Assembly: GCA_015233675.1 (NCBI GenBank)
Contig: JADFXH010000014.1
Coordinates: 735 to 33,858, forward strand
DNA from: Candidatus Omnitrophota bacterium
GTDB lineage: Bacteria > Omnitrophota > Gorgyraeia > Zapsychrales > Fredricksoniimonadaceae
Direction: 5' to 3'
Length of the DNA stretch: 33,124 nucleotides
Shown here: positions 15,511 through 24,907 of the stretch, piece by piece
How the letters are laid out: each line of letters starts with the position of its first letter
Position numbering within the stretch: the first letter of the stretch is position 1
Translations under genes and position numbers: made by a program
The notes under the pieces: generated by a model
What the model saw: the letters and a program-made list of their open reading frames with translations, nothing else
What the model was told of the DNA's origin: nothing
Database searches by the model: none

Positions 15511-16736
15511 CCTTTTGCTCCAGCCATTTTATAAATTTCTATCAACTTCTCATAGTGTTTCTCTGAATTAAAATCTTGCTCGATAAACCTTCGAGCATTA
15601 CGGCCCATTCTTTTGATTTCAGTTAAATTATGGGCAAGCTGATTTATTTTCGCGTACAAATCATCAGCATTCCCGGGTTCAAAAGTCAAACCAGTCTCGC
15701 CATCTTTAACCAACTCCGGGATACCTCCAATTCGCGCTCCAATAACAGGTTTTCCTAAAGCAAAAGCTTCAATAACTGATCTGGGATTATTCTCATACCA
15801 TTCTGATGGAACCACTACGAATAATGAATTACTAACTTCTCTTTTTAGATCATTGCCAGACATATAACCCAAGAATGTGACATTACTTATACCATTATTT
15901 TGGCACTTATACTCTAATTCTGCTCTTAAAGGGCCATCTCCGATGACCTTCAATTGAATTCCCATTAATAACTTCACAGCATCAATCAAGGTAGCCAGCC
16001 CTTTTTCTTTTGACAATCTACCGAAATAACAAATTGATTGTTCCATAGCTTCATATTGGGGATGAAATTCATTGATTTTCACAAAATTTGAAAGCACTTC
16101 TTGCTGTCCTTTAAATCCCATTGTTTGTAACTTATTTCTAAGAAAACAACTAGTGGCTATAACTATATCCACCAAACCATATATATGAAGAATTTTATGA
16201 TGAAGATACATCTCAAAAGTATTTAAAAGGCTTTTAGCCTTCGAATCCTTAACACATCCCTCCAGGAAACAGTTAAAATAAGCCCCGCCTGTACACTTTT
16301 CACATATCTTCCCGTGTGAAAGGAATATATATGATGCACAGACTAACTTGTAATCATGGCTGGTCATAACACAAGGGATTTTATATTTTTTAAAGACATG
16401 GAGAATTGAAGGAGATATTTGATGGGCGAAATTATGAAGATGAACTATATCTGGTTTCCCTATACGTTGAATTAATTCTTCAACTTTGGATTTCGCCTCT
16501 AGTGAATACAACATATTCATAGAAATTTTAAACTGTTGTTTTTTCCCATTAGCAGAATTAAAATCTACTTCATCAACAAAAATATCGTAATATGGGTACG
16601 GAGGATCATTTACATTCCTCATCCCCCAAAATGTAACCTCATGGCCCTTTGACCTCAGTAAATCTCCTGTGGCCAAAGCACAGACCGCATCACCACCTTT
16701 AGGGTACAGAAATTTATTTATCAAGAGTATTTTCAT
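15507..16736 (-). CDS. Glycosyltransferase family 4 with a cysteine cluster
   Basis: I start at the ATG at 16736 (409 residues, MKILLINKFLYPKGGDA), because the GTG 21 bases upstream adds residues without family character. This is a GT-B fold. The N-terminal half has DIVHLHNFAHQISPS and TSHDYKLVC. The C-terminal half has CYFGRLSKEKGLATLIDA and the E-x7-E motif ENNPRSVIE. A cysteine-rich insert GKICEKCTGGAYFNCFLEGC (four Cys) lies near residue 140 and may bind zinc; a similar insert occurs in a subset of GT4 enzymes. It overlaps the preceding glycosyltransferase by 23 bases and the glycoside hydrolase by 4. Confidence 0.88.
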   Translation of the reverse strand: MKILLINKFLYPKGGDAVCALATGDLLRSKGHEVTFWGMRNVNDPPYPYYDIFVDEVDFNSANGKKQQFKISMNMLYSLEAKSKVEELIQRIGKPDIVHLHNFAHQISPSILHVFKKYKIPCVMTSHDYKLVCASYIFLSHGKICEKCTGGAYFNCFLEGCVKDSKAKSLLNTFEMYLHHKILHIYGLVDIVIATSCFLRNKLQTMGFKGQQEVLSNFVKINEFHPQYEAMEQSICYFGRLSKEKGLATLIDAVKLLMGIQLKVIGDGPLRAELEYKCQNNGISNVTFLGYMSGNDLKREVSNSLFVVVPSEWYENNPRSVIEAFALGKPVIGARIGGIPELVKDGETGLTFEPGNADDLYAKINQLAHNLTEIKRMGRNARRFIEQDFNSEKHYEKLIEIYKMAGAKG

Positions 16737-17964
16737 AGCAAATATTTTCAAATTCACCCAAAAGGTCTTTGCTTATTTTAGCCCATCTAAAATTATGATA
16801 TGCGTACTCACGATATTTTGTATTGTTCCTATAACTATCGATATTCTTAATAAAATATTCTATTTTATCCGCGATATCATTACCAGAAACTCCATTTGCA
16901 AGAAGTTCCGGGCATATTGAATTTATAATTTCAGGAATTGCACCCGCATTTGTTGCAATAATAGGCAAATTATTTGCCAACGCTTCGATTATTACTATGC
17001 CAAACCCTTCTAAATCTTCAGTTGGAATAACAAAAGCATCCGCAACAGAAAGGCATCTCAATTTTTCCTTTTCGCTAAGATAACCTGTAAAACTAACATG
17101 ATTTTCGATAAATAATTCTTTCGCCCTTTCTTTAAGCTCCACCTCTAGTGGGCCTTTCCCCCCAATTATGAACTGCAAATTTAGTGCCGGCATTTTTTTG
17201 ATTACAATTTTAATAGCTGACAATAGATTCCATAAGCCCATTCGCGGTTCAAGTCGTCTCAATGTAAAGAATATTAGTAAATTTTTATCTGTCTTTGCTT
17301 GTATCTGACTAGATGAATCGTTTAAAAAATATTCATCAAATACGCCTATCGGAAATTTCTTTACTTTTACTAAATATTCGTCCCCATAAAATGTGCTTAT
17401 CTGCGATTTAACATAATCACTCATAACAATTACTCTCTTTGCATACCTTAAATCCTGATTCTCTGCTATTCTGAATTTATAATGTTGGGCCTTGAATTTG
17501 ATATATCTTAATAATCTATTTACCCCCCTATAAGTTGTTTTTAATTTTTCATAATCATATAATACTTCATATTGACACGAAGCATGAAAAGTATAAACAC
17601 ACGGTATTTTTCCCAATACTCTATCTTTTTTAACAAATATTAAGAAACCCGCTTCCTGTATATTAATTAAATCAACGCGAGTTCTATTATTTAGCTGCCT
17701 TAAAACACATCTATACTTCCAGTTTCTGTAAACATAATTCAAAAAAGAATTTCTCATGAAAAGCTTCACCTTATGTATAACCACACCTTTTTCCACGTAT
17801 TCTTCTGGCCCAAAATCATTTAATGTCCCAACCAAAATATGCACATTGCAACCTAACTTGACAAATGACTCAGCTAAGTCAGTAAAATACTTAACAGAGC
17901 CCCCCATATTCTCATCAATAGAAACTCGAGCTATAAATACAATGGTCAGTTTATTATGTTTCAT
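16714..17964 (-). CDS. Glycosyltransferase family 4
   Basis: This is a 416-residue GT-B enzyme. The N-terminus MKHNKLTIVFIARVSIDENM leads into a GGSVKYFTDLAESF glycine loop. DLINIQEAGFL and PCVYTFHASCQYE mark the acceptor half. The donor half has LRRLEPRMGLWNLLSAI, FIIGGKGPLEVELKE and the E-x7-E motif EGFGIVIIE. It probably adds one sugar of the repeat unit. The start ATGA overlaps the stop of the previous gene, indicating coupled translation. The region is richer in A+T than the cytochrome operon, as is common for polysaccharide loci. Confidence 0.9.
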   Translation of the reverse strand: MKHNKLTIVFIARVSIDENMGGSVKYFTDLAESFVKLGCNVHILVGTLNDFGPEEYVEKGVVIHKVKLFMRNSFLNYVYRNWKYRCVLRQLNNRTRVDLINIQEAGFLIFVKKDRVLGKIPCVYTFHASCQYEVLYDYEKLKTTYRGVNRLLRYIKFKAQHYKFRIAENQDLRYAKRVIVMSDYVKSQISTFYGDEYLVKVKKFPIGVFDEYFLNDSSSQIQAKTDKNLLIFFTLRRLEPRMGLWNLLSAIKIVIKKMPALNLQFIIGGKGPLEVELKERAKELFIENHVSFTGYLSEKEKLRCLSVADAFVIPTEDLEGFGIVIIEALANNLPIIATNAGAIPEIINSICPELLANGVSGNDIADKIEYFIKNIDSYRNNTKYREYAYHNFRWAKISKDLLGEFENICYENTLDK

Positions 17965-19181
17965 CTTGTTATCTCATTCAAAATATCGGACAACCTTTTT
18001 GTTATTTCTCTACGATGATATTTGCGTTCAATCTGTTCGTCATAAACAACAGCTCTCTTATTTAAATATCTATTATTATAGAAATACTCCAGACCATTTA
18101 AGATAGCATCTTCTGAGTCTTCTACTAACTGCATATTATTAGAATTAAATTCTTCAATATATTGAGCTAAAATTCCAATTCTCTCACCAATTGCCATTAT
18201 AGGTCTTTTGCATGCCGTATAATCATACATTTTCGTAGTCGGACGTAAAAACGCCTCTTGTATATTATTATCTGTAAAAATCATTAATAAATCCGCTCCA
18301 ATGCATTTATTGATGCAATCTTTGTAAGGCAAATAACCTGCAAAATAAAAATAATCACATAGCCCCATCCTTTTTACATCTTCCATTAACCCCAACTCTG
18401 GCTCACCAATATGAATAAATTGGATATCATGCTTATTAAAATTCTTAGCTTGAATAAATTTCTGAAAAGCAGTTAAAAAATTCTTCTTTCTTAAAGAAAT
18501 CACTTTTCCTTTACCACTATGGATAATTGTAAATTTAAGGAATTCTTCCGCCTTTAAGGCTAAATAGTCAGCTTGATCAAAACCATTTGATAAATAAATA
18601 AATTTTTTATTTACGTCACTGTATTTTGAATAATATTCTGAATATTTTTTTACAGCAAATGGAGAGGCGCATAATACCACATCCGCACAAAAGATTATTT
18701 TTGGTTCAATAAAAGAAACTATAAAACGATCAAAATGATTCTGAATCGTTTCTGGTTTAGCATAAGAACTCAGAGCCCACGGGTCTCTCATATCAAAAAT
18801 AAAAGGCACTTTATACTTTTTTTTTAAATAAAAACCCGCCAGCGATGCATAAAATGGTGGCCCAGACACCAAAACCGCATCAAAACCTACACTACAATAA
18901 ATTTTTTTAGCTTCTTTTAAAAGATTTGGTACCCACTTTTTCTCAATAGCATTAAATGGCACAAACCTGTTTACTCCTGTACGATATACTTGCAAGTCAG
19001 CAGGCAAATCTTTAAGAAACCCTTTATCTTCATAGGGGCAATCAAGAACGTCCTGTTTTAAAGTCAAAACAATTGGCTCCCAACCGAACTCATGTAAATA
19101 TTTAATAAATTTTGTTATTCTAAAAACACCTACCGTGCCCGCAGGAGGGAAAAAATAGGAAATAATTAAAACTTTTTTCAT
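17961..19181 (-). CDS. Probable glycosyltransferase (GT4-like, divergent)
   Basis: This is a 406-residue protein. The N-terminus MKKVLIISYFFPPAGTVGVFRITKF is the pattern of a GT4 subgroup (YYFPP...R..KF), and DAVLVSGPPFYASLAGFYL and PFIFDMRDPWALSS follow. In the C-terminal half AFLRPTTKMYDYTACKRPIMAIGE replaces the usual E-x7-E region, so the donor site is divergent. It is nevertheless likely a GT-B enzyme. It lies 12 bases after the O-antigen ligase/polymerase-like gene and overlaps the next glycosyltransferase by 4 bases. Confidence 0.82.
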   Translation of the reverse strand: MKKVLIISYFFPPAGTVGVFRITKFIKYLHEFGWEPIVLTLKQDVLDCPYEDKGFLKDLPADLQVYRTGVNRFVPFNAIEKKWVPNLLKEAKKIYCSVGFDAVLVSGPPFYASLAGFYLKKKYKVPFIFDMRDPWALSSYAKPETIQNHFDRFIVSFIEPKIIFCADVVLCASPFAVKKYSEYYSKYSDVNKKFIYLSNGFDQADYLALKAEEFLKFTIIHSGKGKVISLRKKNFLTAFQKFIQAKNFNKHDIQFIHIGEPELGLMEDVKRMGLCDYFYFAGYLPYKDCINKCIGADLLMIFTDNNIQEAFLRPTTKMYDYTACKRPIMAIGERIGILAQYIEEFNSNNMQLVEDSEDAILNGLEYFYNNRYLNKRAVVYDEQIERKYHRREITKRLSDILNEITR

Positions 19182-19193
19182 AAATATTTAAAA

Positions 19194-20642
19194 TTAAAGT
19201 ATTTGTTTACCCATTGTCTCAGATTCATTTAAATAAATTGTCCGAGTTGAATTCATCAGAGCTAGAAGCGTCATAAAAATAATCATTGGTTGCGGCTCAA
19301 GGAATTGTGGACTTGTAAAAATACATGACAACCATACCGTCATAGCTATTAGTTGATGAAATATTAATTTTTTCATATCGGCAGGAAAATTCTTTCCATA
19401 TAAAGAAGTTCCTAATGAAAAATATCTGAATAAAATCATCAAAAACGCTAATAATCCTAGAAACCCTAAAGAATAAAGTATTTGTAAATATGAATTTTCA
19501 AATTGAATCCCTCTTTTTCGTTGTAAAAAATCATTAAAATGTAAAGTTGAAAATACATTGTCTTTAACTGCCGCACGATAAAGGTTATCCGCCCCTAGAC
19601 CAACCCCCCATGGATTATGTAATGCTATTGGGATACTTTCTTTCCAAAGCAGATAACGATAATCAGCAGTCTTATGGATATCTTGCTGACTAAAACGATT
19701 ATTAATTCTTCCCATAATTGATCCATCAAATGGAAATAGAGTAAGAATTAATAGACCCACACATATTGTTGATAGAAATAATATTCTTTTAATTGAAGGA
19801 AAAAGAAAGAAGGTCAAAAAAACAGAAAAAATAAATACAAATATAGCTATCCTACTTTTTGTCAATAACAGAGCCAATACACCTGCAAATACTAACCCGT
19901 ACATCAACCATTTACTCTCCTTAAAAAAATTATTTTTAATCCCTAGTAATAATGTAACCATAACGGCAAAATACTGCCCTGCTCCTTGAGCTTCCCAAAA
20001 AACACTCGGAACCCTTTTAATCAAATCATTAATCCCAACATTATTGTTGTATTCACCAAAGAATAATTTTACTGAATTAACTCCAAAAAATAATTGTATA
20101 AATGATACTACGATACAAAAACCAAAAACCACAAGGAACAACTGAATTAATATTTTCAGCCTATCTTTTGTGTTCATAAATGCAGATACGACATAGTAAA
20201 TTCCTGCAAGACTAATAAAAAAAACGACATCTGGCAATGCTGACAAAGGATATTTAGAAATTAATGTTGTTAAAAATAAACAAAATAATATAACGATAAA
20301 ATAAGCCCCATACGGATTTCTTTTATTCCTTAAGAATTCAATAATTTCTTTCCTATATAAAAAGCCTAAAATTACTGCAAAAGCAGTTAGCAATGTTATG
20401 CCCACAAACATAATTCTCATAAAAGGAAAACTGAGAATAAAAAAATACAATAAAACATCCCTATTCCTTAGAATTAAGGCAATCAAAAGCATAATCATAC
20501 ATATGCCTTTGATAAAAAGACTCGCGATCGGGTGCCGAGAAATTTCGAATGTAATATCAACGCCTATCAGGAAGATTATTGTTGAAATAAATACAATCAA
20601 AGAAACAAAAATCAAAAAGATATATTTATTACTATTATTCAT
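19194..20642 (-). CDS. O-antigen ligase/polymerase-like membrane protein (Wzy/WaaL)
   Basis: This 482-residue protein has about 11-12 membrane helices and a larger exported loop near residues 310-385 (DGSIMGRINNRFSQQDIHKTADYRYLLWKESIPIALHNPWGVGLGADNLY...ENSYLQILYSLGFLGLLAF, given here in pieces). The RxxLWxxxxxxxxxxPxxGxGxxN and H/NSYLQ elements are typical of the Wzy_C/O-antigen ligase family (PF04932). In this locus a polymerase that joins lipid-linked repeat units in the periplasm is the expected missing step, so Wzy is more likely than a lipopolysaccharide ligase. The two cannot be separated by sequence alone. Confidence 0.87.
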   Translation of the reverse strand: MNNSNKYIFLIFVSLIVFISTIIFLIGVDITFEISRHPIASLFIKGICMIMLLIALILRNRDVLLYFFILSFPFMRIMFVGITLLTAFAVILGFLYRKEIIEFLRNKRNPYGAYFIVILFCLFLTTLISKYPLSALPDVVFFISLAGIYYVVSAFMNTKDRLKILIQLFLVVFGFCIVVSFIQLFFGVNSVKLFFGEYNNNVGINDLIKRVPSVFWEAQGAGQYFAVMVTLLLGIKNNFFKESKWLMYGLVFAGVLALLLTKSRIAIFVFIFSVFLTFFLFPSIKRILFLSTICVGLLILTLFPFDGSIMGRINNRFSQQDIHKTADYRYLLWKESIPIALHNPWGVGLGADNLYRAAVKDNVFSTLHFNDFLQRKRGIQFENSYLQILYSLGFLGLLAFLMILFRYFSLGTSLYGKNFPADMKKLIFHQLIAMTVWLSCIFTSPQFLEPQPMIIFMTLLALMNSTRTIYLNESETMGKQIL

Positions 20643-20657
20643 TATTCTATTCCAATG

Positions 20658-21818
20658 TTACTCTTTCCATATTGAGAGCAATTTATCAGTCTCTATTTTC
20701 AAATTAAAATCAATAGTTATTTTCTTATAGGCAATTTCGGAGAAAGAACTCCTTAATTTATCATTGGTTAATAATATTCTAATTTTATCGGCCAATGTAT
20801 CAACATCATCTGGATTGACTAAAAATCCTGACACATTATCCTCAATAAGCTCGGGGACACCCAAGACATTCGGGCCGATCACCGGAACACGCATAGCGAT
20901 AGCCTCCATGAGTGCGACCCCCATAGTCTCTGACCTGCTGGGCAATATTTTAATTCTTGCCTTTGACAACAATTCAAAGACTTCATCCTGGGTCATGAAT
21001 CCTAACAGTTTTACTTCATTTGTTAAATCATAATCATTGATCAAATTCTCCAATATTAACCTTTCTGTCCCTTCTCCAACTATCAAACATTGAAAATTGA
21101 TATTTTTTCCCTTTAATCTTAAACAAGCTTTAATTAAATTGTCTATTCCTTTCTTATGCTCCAATCGTGCAACTGAAATAATAAGATTTTCTTCCCGATT
21201 CTTAGGATCAGGAAAATTTTGAGAAAAATCGATTCCCGAATGAATAACTGCCAACTTATTTTCATCAACTCTAAATTTAGTTAATATATAATTCTTATTA
21301 TATTCTGATATCGTTATGTGTTTTTTTGATAACTTGGTTTTGATCTTATAATTTTGTGGTGGGCTAAAGAATATGTCAACCCCATGAGATGTGAAAGTAA
21401 AAGGAATGCCTGTTAACAAATGAACAAGCAAACTCATATCAGATGCTATGCAACCATAATGAGCATGAATATGCTCTGGATTGCTTCGTTCTATCAATAT
21501 GACCTCGTAAAGATACTTCAAATATAATTTAAATATTCCATTACTTCTTTTTAAAGAAAAAAACAATAATCTTAAATATTTACATGGATTCCTAAAAAAC
21601 CAAAAAAAATGAGCATAAATTTGATTAAAAAATTTAAATCTATCAAAATATATTACCTCTTTGACTTCCTTAACTTTTTTATGAATTTTACTCTCATTTA
21701 CTTTATAACAAGAATAAACTGTAATTGACACACCCTTTCTTTGCATTTCTAATATTTCATTTAAAATAAATGTTTCCGATATCCTGGGAAAACTCTCTAA
21801 AATGTAGATGACTTTCAT
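20658..21818 (-). CDS. Glycosyltransferase family 4, WcaL/AmsK-like
   Basis: This is a 386-residue GT-B enzyme. The N-terminus MKVIYILESFPRISETFILNE carries the FPxxSETFI signature of colanic-acid WcaL-type enzymes. HIHAHYGCIASDMSLL and PFTFTSHGVDIFF follow. The donor half has SVARLEHKKGIDNLIKA, LIVGEGTERLILE and the E-x7-E motif ETMGVALME. It lies 1 base after the flippase gene and 15 bases before the polymerase gene. It probably acts late in repeat-unit assembly, by analogy with WcaL; the analogy is inference. Confidence 0.9.
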   Translation of the reverse strand: MKVIYILESFPRISETFILNEILEMQRKGVSITVYSCYKVNESKIHKKVKEVKEVIYFDRFKFFNQIYAHFFWFFRNPCKYLRLLFFSLKRSNGIFKLYLKYLYEVILIERSNPEHIHAHYGCIASDMSLLVHLLTGIPFTFTSHGVDIFFSPPQNYKIKTKLSKKHITISEYNKNYILTKFRVDENKLAVIHSGIDFSQNFPDPKNREENLIISVARLEHKKGIDNLIKACLRLKGKNINFQCLIVGEGTERLILENLINDYDLTNEVKLLGFMTQDEVFELLSKARIKILPSRSETMGVALMEAIAMRVPVIGPNVLGVPELIEDNVSGFLVNPDDVDTLADKIRILLTNDKLRSSFSEIAYKKITIDFNLKIETDKLLSIWKE

Positions 21819-21819
21819 T

Positions 21820-23232
21820 TTATATACTCATTACCAATGATTTGTCCTTCATAATTAAAAATAATAGACCATATATTGTTGCTCCAACAAAAATTGAAAC
21901 AATTAGCCCTTGAAATGTTGATGCAAAAAAGAAAATCTTGATTAAAAGAATGGAGATTATCATTATTATGCTCATGACAAAAGCCGGTAGTATCATTTTA
22001 TAAAATGCCCCATACTTTAAATAAATTAATTTATTAACAACAAAAAATGTATAATGAACCCAAATAACAGACTGGATTGTGTAAAAAATTGCCACACCAT
22101 TGACGCCCCATAAAAGGCCAAGAATAACAGATGTTATTACAATTGCAGTACCTGTTAGCTGTAACTTAAGCTGAACATCCGCCTTCCCTTGGGACATAAA
22201 GATTAAACCAGTTGTCGTTCCGATTGATTGGAACAAACCACAAAAACAAAGGATTTGCACTAAAATAATCATCGGCGACCATGATGGCCCGTAAAATAAC
22301 CTTATAAATTCAGGAGCCAGCGCTATTAAACCGGCCAGCATCGGAAATGTTATAAGTGAAATCGTCTTTATTGTCTTGCAGTAAACATTACGTACCTTCT
22401 CTAAATCATTTTGGATTTTAGAGAAAGCAGGGAACATTACTCCTCCTATTACTCGTGAAATATTTTGTAAAGGATATAACATTAATTTATATGCAACTGA
22501 ATAATACCCCAGGGATTCTGCACCTAAAAATCTGCCGATCAATAATTGATCCACATTCCTGGCAAAATAATTAATAAAATTAAAACCTGTAACATTAGCG
22601 CTAAAATTAAAAATATCTTTTATATCTGATATTGCTAAAGAAAATTTGGGGCGCCACTGTGATAACGTCCATAAAAGAATAGCATTGATTAATGTAAAAG
22701 TTATTAATTGATACACCAAGCTCCAAACACCATGTCCAGAATAAGCCAAATAAACACCTACAATACCGGCAATAACAACCGCAATTAAATCCCTGATCGC
22801 TAATTTCTTAAAATCCATTTCCTTAGTAAGTATGGTCTGTTGAATTATTACAAACGAAGAAATAAGAAAATTAACCGAGACGACTATTAATATCGGTTTT
22901 AATTCCGGCCTTTTATAAAACCAAGCTATAAGAGGCGAAACTACAATAAAAACCAATGTTAGCAATATGCCTACTATAATATTTAGCCAAAAAGCAGAAT
23001 AAAAATGCCTATCATGAGTGTCCTGCTTTTGAATTAAAGCACTACTTATACCCATCTCGCTAAAAATCGTTACAAAATTTGTAAAAACTGTAGCCATTGC
23101 CATTAATCCAAAATCATTTGGATTTAATAGACGCGCTAATATCACTGTTATTATAAATTGACTTAATTGTTTCCCCCCTTGAGAAAGAAACGACCAAAAC
23201 AGTCCATTAAATGTCTTTTCTTTAAGATTCAT
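21820..23232 (-). CDS. Polysaccharide flippase, WzxC-like (MOP superfamily)
   Basis: This is a 470-residue integral membrane protein with about 12-14 helices. The start MNLKEKTFNGLFWSFLSQGGKQLSQF and the segment VILARLLNPNDFGLMAMATVF...FSEMGISSALIQ are characteristic of the WzxC/lipopolysaccharide exporter branch. The extended middle region, with the pattern LGYYSVAYKLMLYPLQNIS, also fits. It should flip undecaprenyl-linked repeat units to the periplasmic side for polymerisation. It is placed between the chain-length/kinase-like gene and the first glycosyltransferase of the operon. Confidence 0.9.
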   Translation of the reverse strand: MNLKEKTFNGLFWSFLSQGGKQLSQFIITVILARLLNPNDFGLMAMATVFTNFVTIFSEMGISSALIQKQDTHDRHFYSAFWLNIIVGILLTLVFIVVSPLIAWFYKRPELKPILIVVSVNFLISSFVIIQQTILTKEMDFKKLAIRDLIAVVIAGIVGVYLAYSGHGVWSLVYQLITFTLINAILLWTLSQWRPKFSLAISDIKDIFNFSANVTGFNFINYFARNVDQLLIGRFLGAESLGYYSVAYKLMLYPLQNISRVIGGVMFPAFSKIQNDLEKVRNVYCKTIKTISLITFPMLAGLIALAPEFIRLFYGPSWSPMIILVQILCFCGLFQSIGTTTGLIFMSQGKADVQLKLQLTGTAIVITSVILGLLWGVNGVAIFYTIQSVIWVHYTFFVVNKLIYLKYGAFYKMILPAFVMSIIMIISILLIKIFFFASTFQGLIVSIFVGATIYGLLFLIMKDKSLVMSI

Positions 23233-23270
23233 TTAATTTATGTCCATTTTCTTCATATTGCTTGTACTTA

Positions 23271-24812
23271 TTAAACTCTTTCGTAAACAAATTTTGGTAT
23301 CGGGAAGGTGCGTTTATTCAGGATAGCACCTAACAGGTTGACTTTCATAGCATTCAAGCCTTGCAAAGCTATCTTGACAGAATGGCGGCGGGTTCGGCCT
23401 TCAGCCACAATAAGAACAACTGCTTCAACGGCATTTGAAAGCCCTAATGCATCTTTAGAATTATTCAAACTATCCGTATCGATCAAAACTATTTCATATT
23501 TCTCCTTGGCTTGTTTTAAAATTTCAGCCATAAGATGGGAGCCAAGCGAAAGAACAGGATTAAGTTTTGCTTGACCAGCCGGTAGAATATGCAATTTCTC
23601 TTCAATTTTTTGAATACATTGACCAAAATCTGCTTTTTCTTCGAGTATTTCAAAAAGTCCGGGAGCGGATACTTCTTTGTTCCTCTGTAGATTCTGCCTT
23701 GGATTAGCATCAATGATAAGCACTCGATGGCCCAAAGTTGAAGCAATATTCTTTGCGACATTATGGCTAACTGTACTGACACCTTCTCCACGATGGGTCG
23801 AAGTAAAAATGAGAGTTTTGATTGCCTTATCTTTCATCAACAAATAAATCTGTTCAGCCACATTTTGAAAAGCAAATAATTTGTTTCGCTTGGGAACACT
23901 GCCTAAATAGGGAACACCCAAAAAGCGTTCAATATCCTCTGGCGACCTGAATGTTTGGTCCATATAATCAAAAATAAAAGCAAGCATAAGACTTAAGAAA
24001 ATGCTCATGACGATGCCTAAAATCAAAATAATGATTTTTTTGGGACCCTTTGGCTCAATCGGAGGATAGGCCTGCTCAATGATCTTCACACTCGCCGGGC
24101 CGATAGCCTCAACATTATCCAGCGGCTGACCGGTGAGATTTTGGGTCATGGCTTTGATACTGTCCTGTAGTTGGGACACAGCCAAATTTTTTTCACCGTA
24201 TTTTTGTTGCATTTCAGCCAACTGCTGTTCCAAATCAAAAATAATATAGGAACGGCTGATGATATTGGCGATGACCGCGGCCCCTGCAGGGTCAAAATCA
24301 GTAACGGTAATGGTGAAAACATTAGTATCCCGCACAGGGTCAACCTTTACGTTCTTAATGAGGTCATCTAATGCCATTTCATATAAATAAGACTGCCTTT
24401 GAGAAGGAGTAAGTCCAAGTGTATCCAATTTTTCATTAAATTTCTTGATTTGATAATCGATCCATTCCTGCTTGAGCGGAGAAGCAAAACGCCTTTCATA
24501 TCCTACAAAATCGTTAATCGATTTGTATGGCAGAATTGCTTTTAAAGCGCGGTCAAGAACTGGCCTGGATATCACTACCTCGCTCTGAGTTAAAACCAAC
24601 TGGTTGTTTTGATAATCGATGACATCATGATAATACGGAGATTCGGATTGTTTCTGAGCGCTGATCAGGAGTTTGACGCTGGCGGCATAGCTTGGGGTTT
24701 TGAACCTTAAACCTACTACTACCGTTAGAGTCACAATTATGATACAAAGAATGATTACCCATTTTTGGCGGAATAAGACTTTCATGTAATCACGTAAGGT
24801 TAGTTCGTCCAT
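23271..24812 (-). CDS. Wzz-type chain-length protein fused to a degenerate BY-kinase-like ATPase
   Basis: This is a 513-residue protein. Its Wzz domain spans two helices (about 18-35 and 268-291), with the proline-rich YPPIEPKGPKK before the second, and coiled coil around 185-235. The cytoplasmic domain resembles CpsD/Etk tyrosine kinases: TLIFTSTHRGEGVSTVSHNVA (about 333-353), VLIIDAN (374-380) and IVLIDTDS (441-448). The P-loop, normally GEGKST, reads GEGVST, so the conserved lysine is Val345. The C-terminus ends FVYERV without the usual tyrosine cluster. It probably organises export and controls polymer length, but kinase activity is doubtful. The codon at the substitution is GTC, so it is not an ambiguous reading. 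The gene is 95 bases after the Wza-like gene. Confidence 0.87.
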   Translation of the reverse strand: MDELTLRDYMKVLFRQKWVIILCIIIVTLTVVVGLRFKTPSYAASVKLLISAQKQSESPYYHDVIDYQNNQLVLTQSEVVISRPVLDRALKAILPYKSINDFVGYERRFASPLKQEWIDYQIKKFNEKLDTLGLTPSQRQSYLYEMALDDLIKNVKVDPVRDTNVFTITVTDFDPAGAAVIANIISRSYIIFDLEQQLAEMQQKYGEKNLAVSQLQDSIKAMTQNLTGQPLDNVEAIGPASVKIIEQAYPPIEPKGPKKIIILILGIVMSIFLSLMLAFIFDYMDQTFRSPEDIERFLGVPYLGSVPKRNKLFAFQNVAEQIYLLMKDKAIKTLIFTSTHRGEGVSTVSHNVAKNIASTLGHRVLIIDANPRQNLQRNKEVSAPGLFEILEEKADFGQCIQKIEEKLHILPAGQAKLNPVLSLGSHLMAEILKQAKEKYEIVLIDTDSLNNSKDALGLSNAVEAVVLIVAEGRTRRHSVKIALQGLNAMKVNLLGAILNKRTFPIPKFVYERV

Positions 24813-24855
24813 TTTTATGTTACTCCTTTGTTGTCACCCTCTCACCCCCACCTTG

Positions 24856-24876
24856 CCTCCCCCATCGAGCTGGAGG
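24856..24876. repeat. Degenerate copy of the CCTCCCCC palindrome
   Basis: CCTCCCCC-ATCGA is kept as in the copy at 25654-25674, but the right arm reads GCTGGAGG. It lies between the Wza-like and Wzz-like genes. Confidence 0.6.
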
Positions 24877-24907
24877 AATATATGAAAATGTAGGAATAAT
24901 AGGTGAA

